This document shows, in pieces, positions 1-12,208 of a DNA stretch of 64,000 nt. The stretch comes from Littorina saxatilis. Lineage: Eukaryota; Mollusca; Gastropoda; Littorinimorpha; Littorinidae. Both the position numbers and the translations under genes were made by a program. Position 1 is the stretch's first letter, and each line of letters opens with the position of its first letter. The stretch covers positions 22,712,283 through 22,776,282 of the forward strand of contig NC_090253.1 in NCBI RefSeq assembly GCF_037325665.1, read 5' to 3'. The notes below the pieces were generated by a model. It did no database searches and was not told the DNA's origin. It saw only the letters and a list, made by a program, of their open reading frames with translations.

Positions 1-407
1 TCAAGTTGAAAAAAACCCACAACAACTTTCCACTTGAGTTATGAAAGATTTACTTTGAGGTTGTAATCAAATAATGCTTCGTTCTGTCACTCACTTGCTC
101 GTTTCCTTTCACTGAATATGAAACTTTCCCGCAGAAATAGTAGACGATGTGCTTGAAGTGTCTTCAAATGCTCGAACAGAAAATCCGAAGCGTCATTGGT
201 ATGTGCGTCAGCTTGCCATGTTGAACTAACAGTTCTCAAATACTTGGACAATTAATACGCTTCGACATCTCTTGCTCTTTCACGCAGAGGAAGTAGATGC
301 CCGATTTCCCACTGCTCTACGAATACTGCAATCTGAAAGGACACACGGGGGGGAAAATCTAGAGATTAGGGTCACTGCTGTGGTCATTTGGCTGGACACG
401 TTGGTGT

Positions 408-735
408 CATATAGCAGCTTACGGTGTTAAAAATGGTCATTTGCAGCGAAGGTCGAACGAGGGAGTCGTTTGTTCGAAGTACTGCTGCTGACACGAATGT
501 ATTTGATGAAATTTTCTCAAAGGATCGATGTCTTTGAATGGTATAGTAACTGCGATTGGGGATAAGAGGGGTGGCCAATAACAGCTTCACGGACTCAAAA
601 TACTCATTTGCACCGAGGGTCGAACGAGGGAGTTGTTCGTTTGCGATACTGCTGCCGACGAGAATTTTTTTTGATTTGCACTGTTCGTTACTCAGTGTCT
701 CGCAGGATCGATCGATATTTTGAGTGGTGGCAACT
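408..735 (+). repeat. diverged direct duplication, two copies of about 130-150 bp
   Basis: Copy 1 (about 411-545) and copy 2 (about 583-735) share the order 'tcatttgca-c-gagggtcgaacgaggg', then a gttcg/gttcgtttg block, 'tactgctgc-gac', and an 'aggatcgat' block followed by 'tttgaatgg' or 'tttgagtgg'. The copies are in the same orientation and only moderately similar, so the duplication is old. No coding frame is kept in both. Confidence 0.6.
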
Positions 736-810
736 GACCGTGTTGCTAATGTGAGGCTCGCAGTGTTTGTTTCTAGCGGCCTTTTTTGTGCTGTCTGATT
801 TGATTTCAGG

Positions 811-855
<45 letters not shown>

Positions 856-1076
856 AGTGTGCGTGCGTCAGTGCGTGCGTGAGCGCGTGCGTAGGTGATA
901 AAGCTGCCTATATACGGGTGGCTAGACGATCAATCGAAAACCAAAACGCATGCATATAATCACAGCATTAAGATATTTGCGCCAGCTTACCTGTCGGATG
1001 TTACAGCTCCCAAAGGCTTCATTGTGTAATTGGTAATGTCTCACTTTGCTCTGACACACTGACAAGAACCAAATAC

Positions 1077-1201
1077 CCAATTTCCATGAGAAGCCAATTT
1101 CCATGAGAATCCAATTTCCATGCGAACCCAATTTCCATTTAACTCATTTTATGAATACCTAATTTTCAAGAATACCTTATTTGCCTGAATACCTAATTTT
1201 C
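1077..1201 (+). repeat. two adjoining short tandem repeats
   Basis: The unit 'ccaatttccatgagaa' recurs about four to five times with small changes (1077-1138). It is followed by about three copies of 'gaatacctaattttc' (about 1151-1201). Period is about 17 bp in both arrays. No gene content is seen. Confidence 0.7.
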
Positions 1202-1856
1202 GACTGATGTTGTGAATATTACAATCCGAATAGACGCGTGAAAGAGGAAGTATACTGACACCCGATGACACCCGATGAAACTAACCTGGACCGCTCGGTC
1301 ACCTAGGCTGATGTGAACGACAAAGTGCTTTACTGGATGCCGGGATCCCACTGCTGGATCGGGTTTGTTCAAATACAGATTTATGTGAGATTTCAACCAA
1401 TCTGACTTGACCCTGTGCCTGGGTATCACCCATTTGGGTACTTTCTCATGCGTACCACCCCAGGTCTACAAAATTAACTCAATTGACATTCAGAGTGTGA
1501 CAGTGACTCCATTCCAGGATGCTCTCATCAGCCTTCGCACCCTTCCACGCTCCCGTTTCACATGGGAAGCGGTTGACATTTTCTAGAACTGATGTTCCGG
1601 CCTGTGAAAACAACCCCGCCCTTTTCAAAGAGAGGGGGAGGTGGGTGATGGGAAGAGACAATGTATTGATAGATGTCTGGCAGATGTCCCGGTGTGGTTT
1701 TCACGCCGAATGTTGTGACCTCTAGACAATGGAGAGGGGACAAAAATCGTTACTACCCGTAGCGTGTAATTGGGCGACGCGACATTGTCATCTGGTGAAC
1801 AGCGTTTTCTTCAACATTATCATTTTACTATGTAACTTTTTTTGACCAGATGGATT

Positions 1857-1956
1857 GGGGGGGGGGGGGGGGGGGGGTCAGGAAGGGAGAACTTGAAAAG
1901 TCTGACAGCCATGTTCTCTCTAGCTGTTGGGGGCCGGGGGGGGGGGGGGGGGGGGA
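1857..1956 (+). repeat. paired long poly-G runs
   Basis: A run of about 21 G (1857-1877) and a second of about 20 G (near 1935-1956) lie within 100 bp on the same strand. Such runs can fold into G-quadruplexes, and their lengths are error-prone in assemblies. Confidence 0.8.
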
Positions 1957-2684
1957 GGCAGGAAAGCAAGACGGTGTATATCACTCAATCTAATCAATCA
2001 GTCAATTAATCAAGCATAAAGTCGATCATCCTGTCAACCAATAAGTCACTGTTTGATATCGATCATGGTATATATCATGACTAAAATAACCAGAACAACA
2101 TTAAATGTCATAGCACATTGGAAAACTGTAAAAATTCAATAAGCATAGAAAAACAAGGTGAAAACAACACCAATCGGAAACAATTAAACAACCACACAAA
2201 TAAATGAACAAAGAAAAACAAAGGAGCAGCCGGGAGACAGACACACAAACTTCCTTAGTTCTCCTCTTCTAGCCGAGTTAAAAGGAATACATATCTTCAG
2301 CAAGGACAGCCTCTGGCTTGTCATGTTACCCCACACCGGTTTACTGCACGTTGGGGGTGTGAATGAATGAACAGAAACTAAGATTTAATAAACAAAAAGT
2401 AAGGAAGGAACAGAAGAACAGAAAAACACATTTAAACTCAACCGTTTCACAAAAGATCTACATAATTCATAGCCTACTTTAAGTCTATTTTTTCCCCAGT
2501 TGCCGCGCAGAGACAGTCCAAGAAGCATCTTGGGTACATCACCTTTTTTTTTCAAATCACAGAGCACAAGTCATGCACCTTGTATTTCTTTTTCTTCGTC
2601 CTTCGTCCTTCAGTTTTTAAGCTCCTTCATGTGACACTGTCGGAGACAAAAAGCAAAAAAACGCCAGCTTTCCGTTTTTTGCCG

Positions 2685-3130
2685 CTGCATGCAGCAAAGT
2701 GCACGGCGCAGTGCTGCGCTGCAGAGACCAGTCACCGTGGCAACACCGCACGTGCAATCCATGCAGCGCATGCAGCGAGAGTTGAAGGATGATGCACCGC
2801 GAGTATTTAAAAATTCGTTGCTAGGCCTTGCTGTGACGCCTTCGCCTTGATACTCTTCCCTGCTGCTACGCGCCCTCTCTTTCTTTCTTCCTTTCTTTCT
2901 TTGCTGTCGCAGCCTTTTTTTTAGCCTCCCCAAAGCCCTCGCCTAAAAGCCTCGAGGGAGTGCGCGCGCGCGCGCGCGCGGCTCGCGCTGTGTGCATGCA
3001 CACACGCGCCTAAAAAATGGTGTGCGTTGCTATGCCTGATGCTTGACATGCTTGTTTTGTTCTTGTGTTCCCTCCCTCGCTCCCCGTCCCCCGCCCTCTT
3101 CCTCCCGTGAACAGGAGCGCGCGCTAGTCA
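2685..3130. promoter_or_regulatory. GC-rich, promoter-like patch with an RFX X-box-like site
   Basis: Composition changes sharply from AT-rich to GC/CpG-rich. At 2731-2744 the sequence GTCACC-GT-GGCAAC fits the RFX X-box pattern (two half-sites of an imperfect palindrome). Nearby 'gcgcatgc' resembles an NRF1 core, and 'gtatttaaa' (about 2801) is TATA-like. A (CG)n tract sits at about 2961-2980. No downstream exon is identified, so promoter function is only suggested. It could serve an unseen upstream TRAF4 exon or another transcript. Confidence 0.25.
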
Positions 3131-3530
3131 TTACGTGTTTATGTGTCGACGGGTGTGGATGCATGTTCGGTTGACACTGAGGACAGATATTTCAACAGAA
3201 CAGGCATTACTGTCCACATCTAAAGTTTTGTCCTGCGTCAGTTTAAAACTTGTGATGTTGTGCTAAGCTCGCGTAAGGTTTTGAAGTTTTTCTTTGTTGA
3301 GTGACACTTCAGAAGTTTGAAAGCTTCCACCAGCGAGTGTCGTTTAGAAAGTTCTACCATAGACTGAGTGCAGAACGAAACCATCACCATGCCTAGGCTT
3401 CGCATGGTCACGCTTGAATACAGGTACAGTGTTTTTGTTCAGCATTTTTTTTTTCTCGTTTGCATGGTTTACGTAAAACACGTTGATTTCATAGAATCTT
3501 GAAGGTAAACTATTGCATGCAGATTGTTGT

Positions 3531-3532
<2 letters not shown>

Positions 3533-3611
<79 letters not shown>

Positions 3612-3612
3612 G

Positions 3613-3649
<37 letters not shown>

Positions 3650-3672
3650 GCTCGCTCGCTCTCTCTCTCTCT

Positions 3673-3765
<93 letters not shown>

Positions 3766-4013
3766 TCTCTGTCTCTCTCTCTCTGTCTTCTTCTTCTTCT
3801 TCTGCGTTCGTGGGCTGAAACTCCCACGTACACTCGTTTTTTTGCACGAGTGGAATTTTATGTGTATGACCGTTTTTTACCCCGCCATTAAGGCAGCCAT
3901 ATGCCGCTTTCGGGAGGACTCTCTCTCTGTCTCTGTCTCTCTCTGTCTCTCTCTCTCGCTCGCTCGCTCGCCGCTCTCTCTCTCTCTCGCTCTCTCTCTT
4001 CCTCTCTCTCTCC

Positions 4014-4044
<31 letters not shown>

Positions 4045-4070
4045 GCTCTCTCTCTCTCGCTCGCTCTCTG

Positions 4071-4104
<34 letters not shown>

Positions 4105-4157
4105 CCCTCTCTCTCTCTCTCTGTCTGTCTGTCTCTCTCACTCTTTCTCACTCTTTC

Positions 4158-4229
<72 letters not shown>
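3533..4229 (+). repeat. large CT/GA microsatellite, about 700 bp, split by a SINE fragment
   Basis: Nearly uninterrupted CT dinucleotides with scattered CTGT and CTCG variants run from 3533 to 3785 and from 3918 to 4229. Because CTCTCT has no stop codons in several frames, both strands show long artefactual open frames (Ser-Leu or Arg-Glu repeats), which are not genes. A partial SINE occupies 3786-3917. Confidence 0.9.
3786..3917 (-). mobile_element. 3' fragment of the GAA-tailed tRNA-derived SINE (family G)
   Basis: Read on the - strand this is the 3' part of the same SINE found complete at 52,798-53,165. It matches from the 'aggcagccata' body block to the 'gcccacgaacgcagaagaag' tail. The tRNA head is missing. 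On + its TTC tail abuts the CT array, so the CT repeat may have grown at the SINE tail. Confidence 0.8.
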
Positions 4230-4231
<2 letters not shown>

Positions 4232-4418
4232 GTTGTAGCGTGTGTGCTGCTGCTGTTGCTGTTGGCAAGGATTTAGTCATTGTTTTGATGGAAACTTTTG
4301 ATCAAGCCGGCATTGTTGTTTTGCGTGACTGGAGTAATCATTGATAATCAAATCGATTGATTTGAGGAGGTCCGACAGGCTGATCAGTCAATCTGATTAA
4401 ACAATCACGCGTGCGATC

Positions 4419-4420
<2 letters not shown>

Positions 4421-4460
<40 letters not shown>
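4421..4460 (+). repeat. TG microsatellite
   Basis: An uninterrupted (TG)n tract, about 40 bp. No further structure is seen. Confidence 0.9.
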
Positions 4461-4463
<3 letters not shown>

Positions 4464-6693
4464 CGTTCGTTTTTAGATTGACTCGATTTGGAGACAGATG
4501 TCAGTGGGGGGGTAGTGTTGCAATAGAGTAGTACTGTTTATGAATGCCGCTTGTAGTGCGCACAAACAATACGTTAGAAAATACTATACCTTGTGGATCA
4601 GTAACATGGCAGAAAGACCATTCAATTCAAGGACTTTAGGTCATTTGAAGAGCCCTCGGATTTACCGACTCAACACTCGAACAAGATCTGTCAAGTCAAG
4701 TCTGGCAGCTGGATCCGTTAAGCTATAACGGTTCTCAGTTTACACCACACTACAAAGGCTAAAACAAACTCAAGCCCAGCAACACCTACAGCAGGTAATG
4801 TAAAACTGACACAAAAATAAAGAGAAACTATACCCACCCGCAGAAGAAACGCTAGATTTCGGGGTGCGCGGGAGTTCCACTGATCATGTTGCAAGAGTTT
4901 TATTGTTCTGAAAAATACTCTCAGCACCAACCATTCAAACGAATGGATTGTATGGACAGGCGGCCGTGCGTGTGGTGCTGTTTGGATGTTGCAACAAAAC
5001 AGAACGACTGATCATAGTAAAAGTATAAGTGGACATTCAGGGAGGAGGAGGGGGGGATGGGGTGGTAAAAGTAAATTCAATTGGACTTCTATTCAGAACT
5101 CAGTGTTTCAAGAAGAACTAGGTCGTGGATAACACCAGAGTTTAACTTCAGTGTTTGGTGGTTTGAAAAGCTGCAAGGATATAATTTGAGTTCGCGTTTC
5201 TTTTGTGGGTTGCTATATATATTCTCCGTCAAGCAGCACCGCGGCACCATCTGGTTGAGAGGTCCATATATATCTCTTGCCGGTAGATTCCTGTCAAAAC
5301 ACTTATGTTGTAGCGAGCCTTGTCGAGGGCGTTGCAGGGGTCCTTGCCGTAAAAACGTAGTAACATCTGGCGTCTTCTTCACTGCGTTGGAGAGAGAGGT
5401 GCAAATATATTATATAGTGCACCGCGTTGTATAGCGTACGCCGTGCTGATTGTTTTTCAACTTGCTGGTAATATTGAGGCTGCGGCGAGAGGACATTATG
5501 GATGTGTTTCCTGCGGATACTCTGCAGTTTTACCGCGGCTGTAAAATCTGAGCCTCCATAAACAGGCAAGGTACGTGCGTGTGTTTGTAGAACATATAGT
5601 GTATGGCTTGGGGTGTTTTTTGTTAGAGGTTGTTCTGGTCTTGTCGTTTTGGTCAATTTTTGTTGTTATTTGTTCTTCTCGTTTTGTTTTGATTTTAGGT
5701 TTAAGGCGAGTGGGGATATAGTTTGTGTCGTGGATACCTGTTCTTTTAAATCTGGCGAACATCAGTGAAAATGTTGCCGGCATTCCACAGTGTTTGCATT
5801 TCAAGTTGACCAAATGCTTACAGATTTGACAGTTTCAGAAAAAAAATGTCGATACTGATTGAAGCAAACCTCGTACTTTTCAGGCAATTTTCAGTAATTT
5901 CTCTGTCGCTGGTCATCAGAAAATGTCTTCCACCACTACTGCAGTCAGCCGTCTTTGTCCTCTTGGCATTGCTGAAATTGAGATTCAACATCCTCAGTGG
6001 CCAATTGGAAACATGTTATGCTAATACGGTTCCTACCAGCATTGCTGTTGTAAAGAACAAAGGAGTGTTGGTAGAAGGGGAGCGGGGTTGTTGGGGGGGG
6101 GGAGGGGGTCACATAAAGGAGAGGAGGAAGTGATTATTATTTTGTTCATCCGGCCCTCCTCCGGCTCCAATGGTGCGAAAATGAAGCATATCATTTTCGT
6201 CAGCTGTGGATAAAATCGTCACCCAACTTGAAACTGAGACTGACCAGGAAACACTGACCGGAACTTGGTCCACGAAATCCAACTGACGGTGATTAGCCAG
6301 TATGGCCTCTGACGATGATGTATTGGAACACAAACAATACCCCTACTGCTCGAGTTTTGGAAGTGACAGTGACACTGTTACGAAAGCATGTAATCAGCCA
6401 ATGTTGACGAGCGGAACACGACATCGCCTCCTGATGACTACAGCGTGTGCGTGACAGTGTCACCAGCCCTGCACGTGCAGGTCGTGGCGTTTAATTAGGT
6501 CCTGCTCTTGTTGCATCGTAATATTTTAGCGCTCTGCGTGACGTAACGCTGCCCGAGACAGAATGAATAATTCATAAAACTGTTGCCGCCGCCAGTGACA
6601 TAATGAAATAGGGGCATATTGGTTGTGTGGTTCACGCTGTATATTGGCAGTCATTATTCCTCCAAGAAAATATTCTTTCACGCTGTGTTTTTT
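4461..6693. other. no gene recognised
   Basis: No splice-bounded frame with protein-like composition was found on either strand. Short open frames at 4.5-6.3 kb match no family I know. A poly-G-rich patch lies near 6091-6109. Confidence 0.5.
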
Positions 6694-7254
6694 GAGTCAC
6701 TTGAGAAAAAGTGACTCTATGTAATCGGTCAGTGTTAGTCTGTCCGGCCGGCCGGCCGTCCGGCCGGCCGTCCGTAGACACCACCTTAACGTTGGACTTT
6801 TCTCGGAAACTATCAAAGCGATCGGGCTCATATTTTGTTTAGTCGTGACCTCCAATGACCTCTACACTTTAACGATGGTTTCGTTGACCTTTGACCTTTT
6901 TCAAGGTCACAGGTCAGCGTCAAAGGAAAAATTAGACATTTTATATCTTTGACAAAGTTCATCGGATGTGATTGAAACTTTGTAGGATTATTCTTTACAT
7001 CAAAGTATTTACATCTGTAGCCTTTTACGAACGTTATCAGAAAAACAAGGGAGATAACTAGCCTTTTCTGTTCGGCAACACACAACTTAACGTTGGGCTT
7101 TTCTCGGAAACTATAAAAGTGACCGGGCTCAAATTTTATGTGAACGTGACTCATTGTGTTGTGAATATATAGCAATTTCTTCCTGTCCATCTGATGCCTC
7201 ATATAATATTCAGAACTGCGAAAGTGACTCGATCGAGCGTTTGCTCTTCTTGTT
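6694..7254 (+). mobile_element. non-autonomous Helentron-like element, family E, copy 1
   Basis: The 5' end is a hairpin (gagtcact...agtgactc). The 3' end has the subterminal inverted repeat 'aagtgactc', the hairpin GAGC-gttt-GCTC, and then ttcttgtt inside a T run. A second copy in opposite orientation lies at 39,148-39,867. A CCGG-rich block (about 6746-6772) follows the 5' end. The body carries two direct-repeat-1 AGGTCA pairs (6885-6897 and 6904-6916). No protein is encoded. Assignment to rolling-circle (Helentron/HINE) elements is inferred from the ends only. Confidence 0.7.
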
Positions 7255-9190
7255 TTAAATATGTTTACTCTGTATGCCCTCAATAAATTGTATTTATATA
7301 TATATGTCAACCAGCTATCAGTCCTCATGCAATGTTCTTGCAGTGTCTTTGTCTTTGGCAGGCTGGAAGCTAAGATGATAATATATTGTCTCACTGACAC
7401 TTGACTTTTACCAGAGTAGAGTCGATGATGCCGGATTGAGAAAAGCTAAAATGACTTACATTTTGCTGCAGTATTGACTGACAATATTGCAGTATTGAGA
7501 GCTCACACAAAAGAAAGTCACCTGAAGTATTTGTAAATAAGGCGCGCCCTTTAAAACCCTTTCTCTCTTGACTCAACTCTCCCTACGTCTATATATCCAC
7601 TGTACGTTAACTGAGGAACACTTAAGCACACTAAATCGACGTGGATTTTGATAAGTGTATACGCATCAAAGTAGGATAAAAGTAGATAAGAAACTACAGG
7701 CAAGGCTTATCGATCCAGGCTCCTGTGCTTGTCTTTCTGAGGTTCGTGGTTTATTGGCGGAAATGGCGCTTGCGACAGGAGTAATATTTGATCAGCCGAG
7801 CTTTAACGAGGACACCACAGTCTGTGCACACATTGCAGAAATAGAGAACTCAATAGCTTATGACAGAGAACCGATTTCCTGTGGATAACCATCTGTGCGG
7901 GTTGCAGATTAGGTTCATGCAGAGATCCCACGAGTTAAGAAAATATTGTCGCAATAGGGTCCGGGTAATTTGAAGGAGGTGTGCCCGTGAATACTTGCAG
8001 AATTTGTGTTTGTTTCTTTGTTTGTTTGTTCGTTTGTTTGTATTTCCCTCGTAATATTCCAGATTTTGTATTTTAGAGGCTACTTAGTGTACTTTAAAAA
8101 GTGCATATTACAGACATTGTTTTGGGGAAATCTCTTAAGCGACACATACTGTAGTTTAGAAAGAGTAGCATGCATCAGCAAAATCCAGCGTAGTCATCAG
8201 TTTTATGTGAAATGCTTAAGTGACATTATTTCGCTTAATATCAAGAGCAGCTGTTTATTATCAGTTAAATGACCCTGTTTAACTTTAGTGACGGGACATT
8301 TTGGACAAAGGACAAAAAATGGTAATTGTGTCGCCTTGCCCCATCCATATGCGTATAGCTATCAGAAATGTTTGTATGCGTTTCACAGCACATAGTCCGT
8401 TTTAGGTAAGTAAAAGTAAGGTCTTGTGAGGTGTCCCTCGTGGAAATTAGAGTTACTTTCCTTCTTTTCAGCTGAACTTCTCATAACGTCAGCAAAGCAG
8501 ATTGCACTCAGGGTTTCTGAGTTTTCTTGTTCAACTCGCCGTCCGATATTGGAGAAGAGGACTATATTGCGCAAGGCTCAGAATCTCTGAACGGACTTAT
8601 TATTGTAATTTCAATGAAATAGTCCTCGAATCGGTAACTGCAATAAATGCATTATCCATCGCTCTTCTAAAAGATCGTTTTATTGGATTCTCGTCGGCAT
8701 CACCGTAGCTTGGTCCCACCCTCTAATGACACCTTGTTACTGGACAAAACTGAGCCGGCGCGAACAAAGACTACAAAGCCTTGCCTCAGCGCCTAGAGGC
8801 TGTAACGGGTTCAACTTCAATTGACAGTTTACAGCTCAGGGCCAAACCCCGGTCGTTGTATGTGCAATTACCGTTGATACCAACTGTCGCCATTATCGTC
8901 ACCATCGGTCATTTTACTGCAGCAATAAACGTTTTTTGTCATTTGTGACAAATTTGAAGCGTCGCCATTTCATTGTGCGGCAGGTGGTAAGGGAGGTATA
9001 CGTGGATGGGTCAGTTCCGGTCATTTGCTTCCCTTGTCCGTTTTTGTCTCTCGATCATCCGGAGAATAACTATTAATTTTTTAGAAATTACGCCCTCTCT
9101 GCCAGACACACGTAAACACTTCAAGTAATACCCGCCTCCCCGCTTTTTTAACTATCAGAGTTTTGTCTCTGTCCGAGTCTGTTTGTCTGT
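7255..9190. other. no gene recognised
   Basis: Only short open frames without family resemblance occur here. An AT microsatellite of about 12 bp lies just upstream at about 7293-7304, and (gttt)n at about 8011-8038. Nothing else is supported. Confidence 0.5.
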
Positions 9191-9307
9191 TTGATTGTCT
9201 CTCTGTCTCTGTCTCGCACACGCACACGCACACACACACAGACACACACACACACACACACAAAATCTCTCTTTCTCTCTCTCTCTCTCAGGGGGGGGGG
9301 GGGGGGT
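9191..9307 (+). repeat. compound CT / CA / poly-G microsatellite
   Basis: CT-rich sequence passes into (CA)n (about 9216-9261), (CT)n (about 9267-9289) and a run of about 17 G (9291-9307). The overlapping open frames (Ser-Leu, Thr-His and Val-Cys repeats) are artefacts. Confidence 0.85.
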
Positions 9308-11268
9308 ACGCGCGGGACCTGCGCAGGTAGCAAGGCAGCCAACCGACACGTGGCTTGGATCCGACAGGTGCAACTTGAAAAGGAAGGGGGAACAGTCAGT
9401 CGCGTGCCGTTACCCCCTACCCCCACACCCCACCAACTCCTCCTTTCACTTCACGATTCACAATGAGTACTGAAGAGAGTGGGGTCACGGTGGGGGCGAA
9501 GGGGGTGGGGTAGAGGCGAGTTACAGAGATAGTAGAGGTGTCTGTTTCAATTTTAGGGGGAAAGAAGTGTGAAATTGCATTCAAGTGCCTTAGTGTTGCT
9601 GCTGATCACGCGTTGATGGCGGTTGATTTCAACAGGTGCTGTCTTTTTCTGTGTTTTTTGACTCCGAAATTGAAATTTTACACCAGGTTTACTTTTTAAA
9701 CAGAGAGGGGTTGGAGGGTAGTACCCGAACTGACTCGATTTCTCGACGTAAGAATACGGAATTTCATGTTATTGCACTGGGGAACAGTAGGCAATTACAT
9801 TCTGTATTCTGTCAGATTTTCTGCAGTGAAAGTTATGTGTATCAGTTACCCACTAAGCTGGAATAACATATTTGCCCCTAAAAATGCACCCAGATAATGG
9901 AATTAAACGCAAGACCCTTTTTAGGTGTAGAAGATTTTGATATTAGGGGGAGAGGTTGAGGCACCACAAAATGGGGAATAAACAAAGAAGTGTAGCGCGT
10001 ATCATGATGAGATGACGGACCAAGGAGGCACATGGTGTTGGGGTGTTATGCGACAGAAGCCGATAAGGGCAGGAGCGACATGAAGAATAGGGGAAGGAGG
10101 GAAATAAAGAATGGAGCGGCGTGTGCCGGCTGTGGCCCCCTCTTTGTCGTTTATAATGGAAATTTCACGAGTATGGCTGTTGAGTTTCATGACACAAAAG
10201 CATCTAATGACAATGTGGCGGTTTGGACACAAAGAAACTGAGGGTATGGTGCGCGCGTTACCGCCTTTTTTATTTATGTTTTTTATTTAAAAACATTTCA
10301 CTGCCTACTGGATTGTCTCACTGGTATGCTGTCTGTGTTGGCACAATGAGAAAACATGATCAGGTCTAATATTCCTCAGTCTAAACAGTAAAACAATTAA
10401 TTATATCGTTTTGGAAAAGATGAAGACCATGATAGATATTTCAAATGATACGTTTAAAATATGTGAAAAGAACCCTGTACTTATTCTATTTTTTTTCTTC
10501 ACAATTGTAAACTTGTTTTGAAATGTTGTAGCGATATCTATATCATTTTGCTGTAAGCCGAGATGAAAACGGCCCCACAAGAGTCGTAGAAATGTGCCTT
10601 AGTCTGTCATTAAGTATAGTCTATATCACTTCTGCTGGTACCAAAATTTACCTCAACTTTAGTATACATGTCCCACCTGCAGCCGCTCATTATTTTAGCT
10701 CACCTGTTGAGGTCAGCGCCCGGCGGTCACCTGCCAGGTGAAGCTACAGGTAGCACGTGCAGCGGTGCCTTTGATCCTCCACCCCCCCTCCCTCCCCACC
10801 ATCTCACCCCTCTATCATCGCTTTCTTTTTGTTCCATTCTTGTTTGGTGCCCTCCCCTTGTCCTTTCTGTTGCACCTTTCATACGTCCACCCCCTCTCTG
10901 TGGCTAATTTCATTTAGGAATTTGAACCGTTGACCCATCATGGCTGGACAGATGGCCATACACGCGTCTCTGCCCCGGTCAGGTTTGCGGGAAGCATGTG
11001 TGCTGGCTGATAATATGGGGTGGGTGTTTGGATGAGATATGGCAAGGAGAGTGCAGATAAGATGTCAATGGTAACATTTGCACGTGTTTTTTTTCTCCCG
11101 TTATTTTGATATTGTTTTATAGAGGAAGGTTCAGTTCCTTAACGGTACAGTTTTACAGATTAAATTGTGATCTGAAAAGCATTCAACGGTATTTCTGTCA
11201 GAACTGTTTTCACTACGAGTGTTCTGCGTTTGGATACATCGTTATCCTTTTGTCCTGATTGATGCGTG
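9308..11268. other. no gene recognised
   Basis: No coding exon or repeat family was recognised. A C-rich patch lies at about 10,778-10,810. This is presumed intergenic, or upstream of the candidate TRAF4 first exon. Confidence 0.5.
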
Positions 11269-11312
11269 GAGAGAGAGAGAGAGAGGGGGGCAGAGAGAGA
11301 GAGAGAGGGGGG

Positions 11313-11363
<51 letters not shown>
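11269..11363 (+). repeat. GA microsatellite
   Basis: (GA)n is interrupted by two short G runs. The flanking Arg-Glu and Ser-Leu frames are artefacts. It lies about 670 bp before the candidate TRAF4 first exon. Confidence 0.9.
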
Positions 11364-11367
<4 letters not shown>

Positions 11368-12035
11368 GTATTGGCACCCATTGTCTGGACGCACGCCGCA
11401 CACAAAGAGAGGCGCGAGAGCAAGCCATTGTCCGAGACCGCAAGGTGAAAAACGAGAAGAGGGGGCCGGGGACAGGTTTGTTTCTCTGGCATTGAGAGGG
11501 GGTCGGGTGGCCAGCGCCAGGCCGGAGAGGCAGGTGTGGACGGTGTTCGGACCAATGAGCTGGTCAGACGCTGCATTCCATCCCAGCGAGGGTGGACCGG
11601 TGACCATCTGTCCCTCTCCCTTAAAACCCCTGCAGTCGCGTGCCGTCACCTACAAGCAACAGGGCCCCACAAGGACTAGCATCCTCTGAGTTCGTTCTTT
11701 CGCCATCCCTTAGCTTTGTTGTCGCAGGACCTTGCAAGCTGCACCAGTAGCAAACGGGGATAGAATCGTTGACAGAAATTGAACAGTTCTATCGGCTTTT
11801 ATTATCAGTCTGTGCAGTCTTAGGTTTGGAACTCTTCGGTCTTTATCATCAGTTAGCAGTAAACGATCTTGAACTGTTCGGGTTTCTTCATCAGTTTGAC
11901 GTTGGAAGATCTGCTCGATGGTGCTTATTCTTGGTCTGATGCAAGCCTATTCAACGAAGGCATAGGTTGAAGACATCCCGAAACGTCTTCAGTGGGACAC
12001 ACAAGAACTGAAAGTCTTAACACATCGCTGTGACA

Positions 12036-12208
12036 ATGATTATCTTCACTCCGAAAGGCGACTCGTGCGAGATGGTGTGCATGACTGTGGGAACCCAAAC
12101 CCACTTCCTGCCCAACGATGTAGTCTCGGTCAGCGGCACATCAGCATCACCCACGCCCTCTAGTGGTGGCGCCCGCTCGAGGAGTCCGCTGCAGACATCT
12201 GATGCTTG
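12036..12208 (+). CDS. candidate alternative, RING-less first coding exon of TRAF4
   Basis: An ATG with A at -3 opens a frame that runs to a strong donor (TTG|GTGAGTG at 12,208/12,209) and hits a stop only in the intron. It ends after two bases (TG) of a codon. The first certain TRAF4 exon (17,408) starts with one base (C) before its GGVFKCPED frame, so the phases fit exactly and give a Cys at the join. The 58-residue N-terminus (start MIIFTPKGDSCEMVCMTVG, then Ser/Pro/Gly-rich) has no RING Cys/His pattern. Vertebrate TRAF4 begins with a RING; fly Traf4 is reported to lack one. Either this is an alternative promoter with the RING exon upstream of the window, or this gene makes only a RING-less protein. 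The spliced product would be 475 residues. Transcript evidence is absent here, and the exon could be a chance frame. Confidence 0.45.

Larger units (their letters stand above)
1..2684. other. gene-free stretch with simple repeats
   Basis: I see no exon with coding character on either strand. All open frames are short and unlike known proteins. The stretch holds a diverged direct duplication (408-735), a TG tract (about 812-849), a short tandem repeat (1077-1201) and two poly-G runs (1857-1956). It could be intergenic, or an upstream intron of TRAF4 if the RING exon lies before the window. Confidence 0.6.

Noticed and set aside
3344-4344. Long Ser-Leu and Arg-Glu open frames on both strands (up to 265 codons)
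   Set aside because: They are translations of a CT/GA microsatellite; any frame lacks stops. No complexity and no gene borders.
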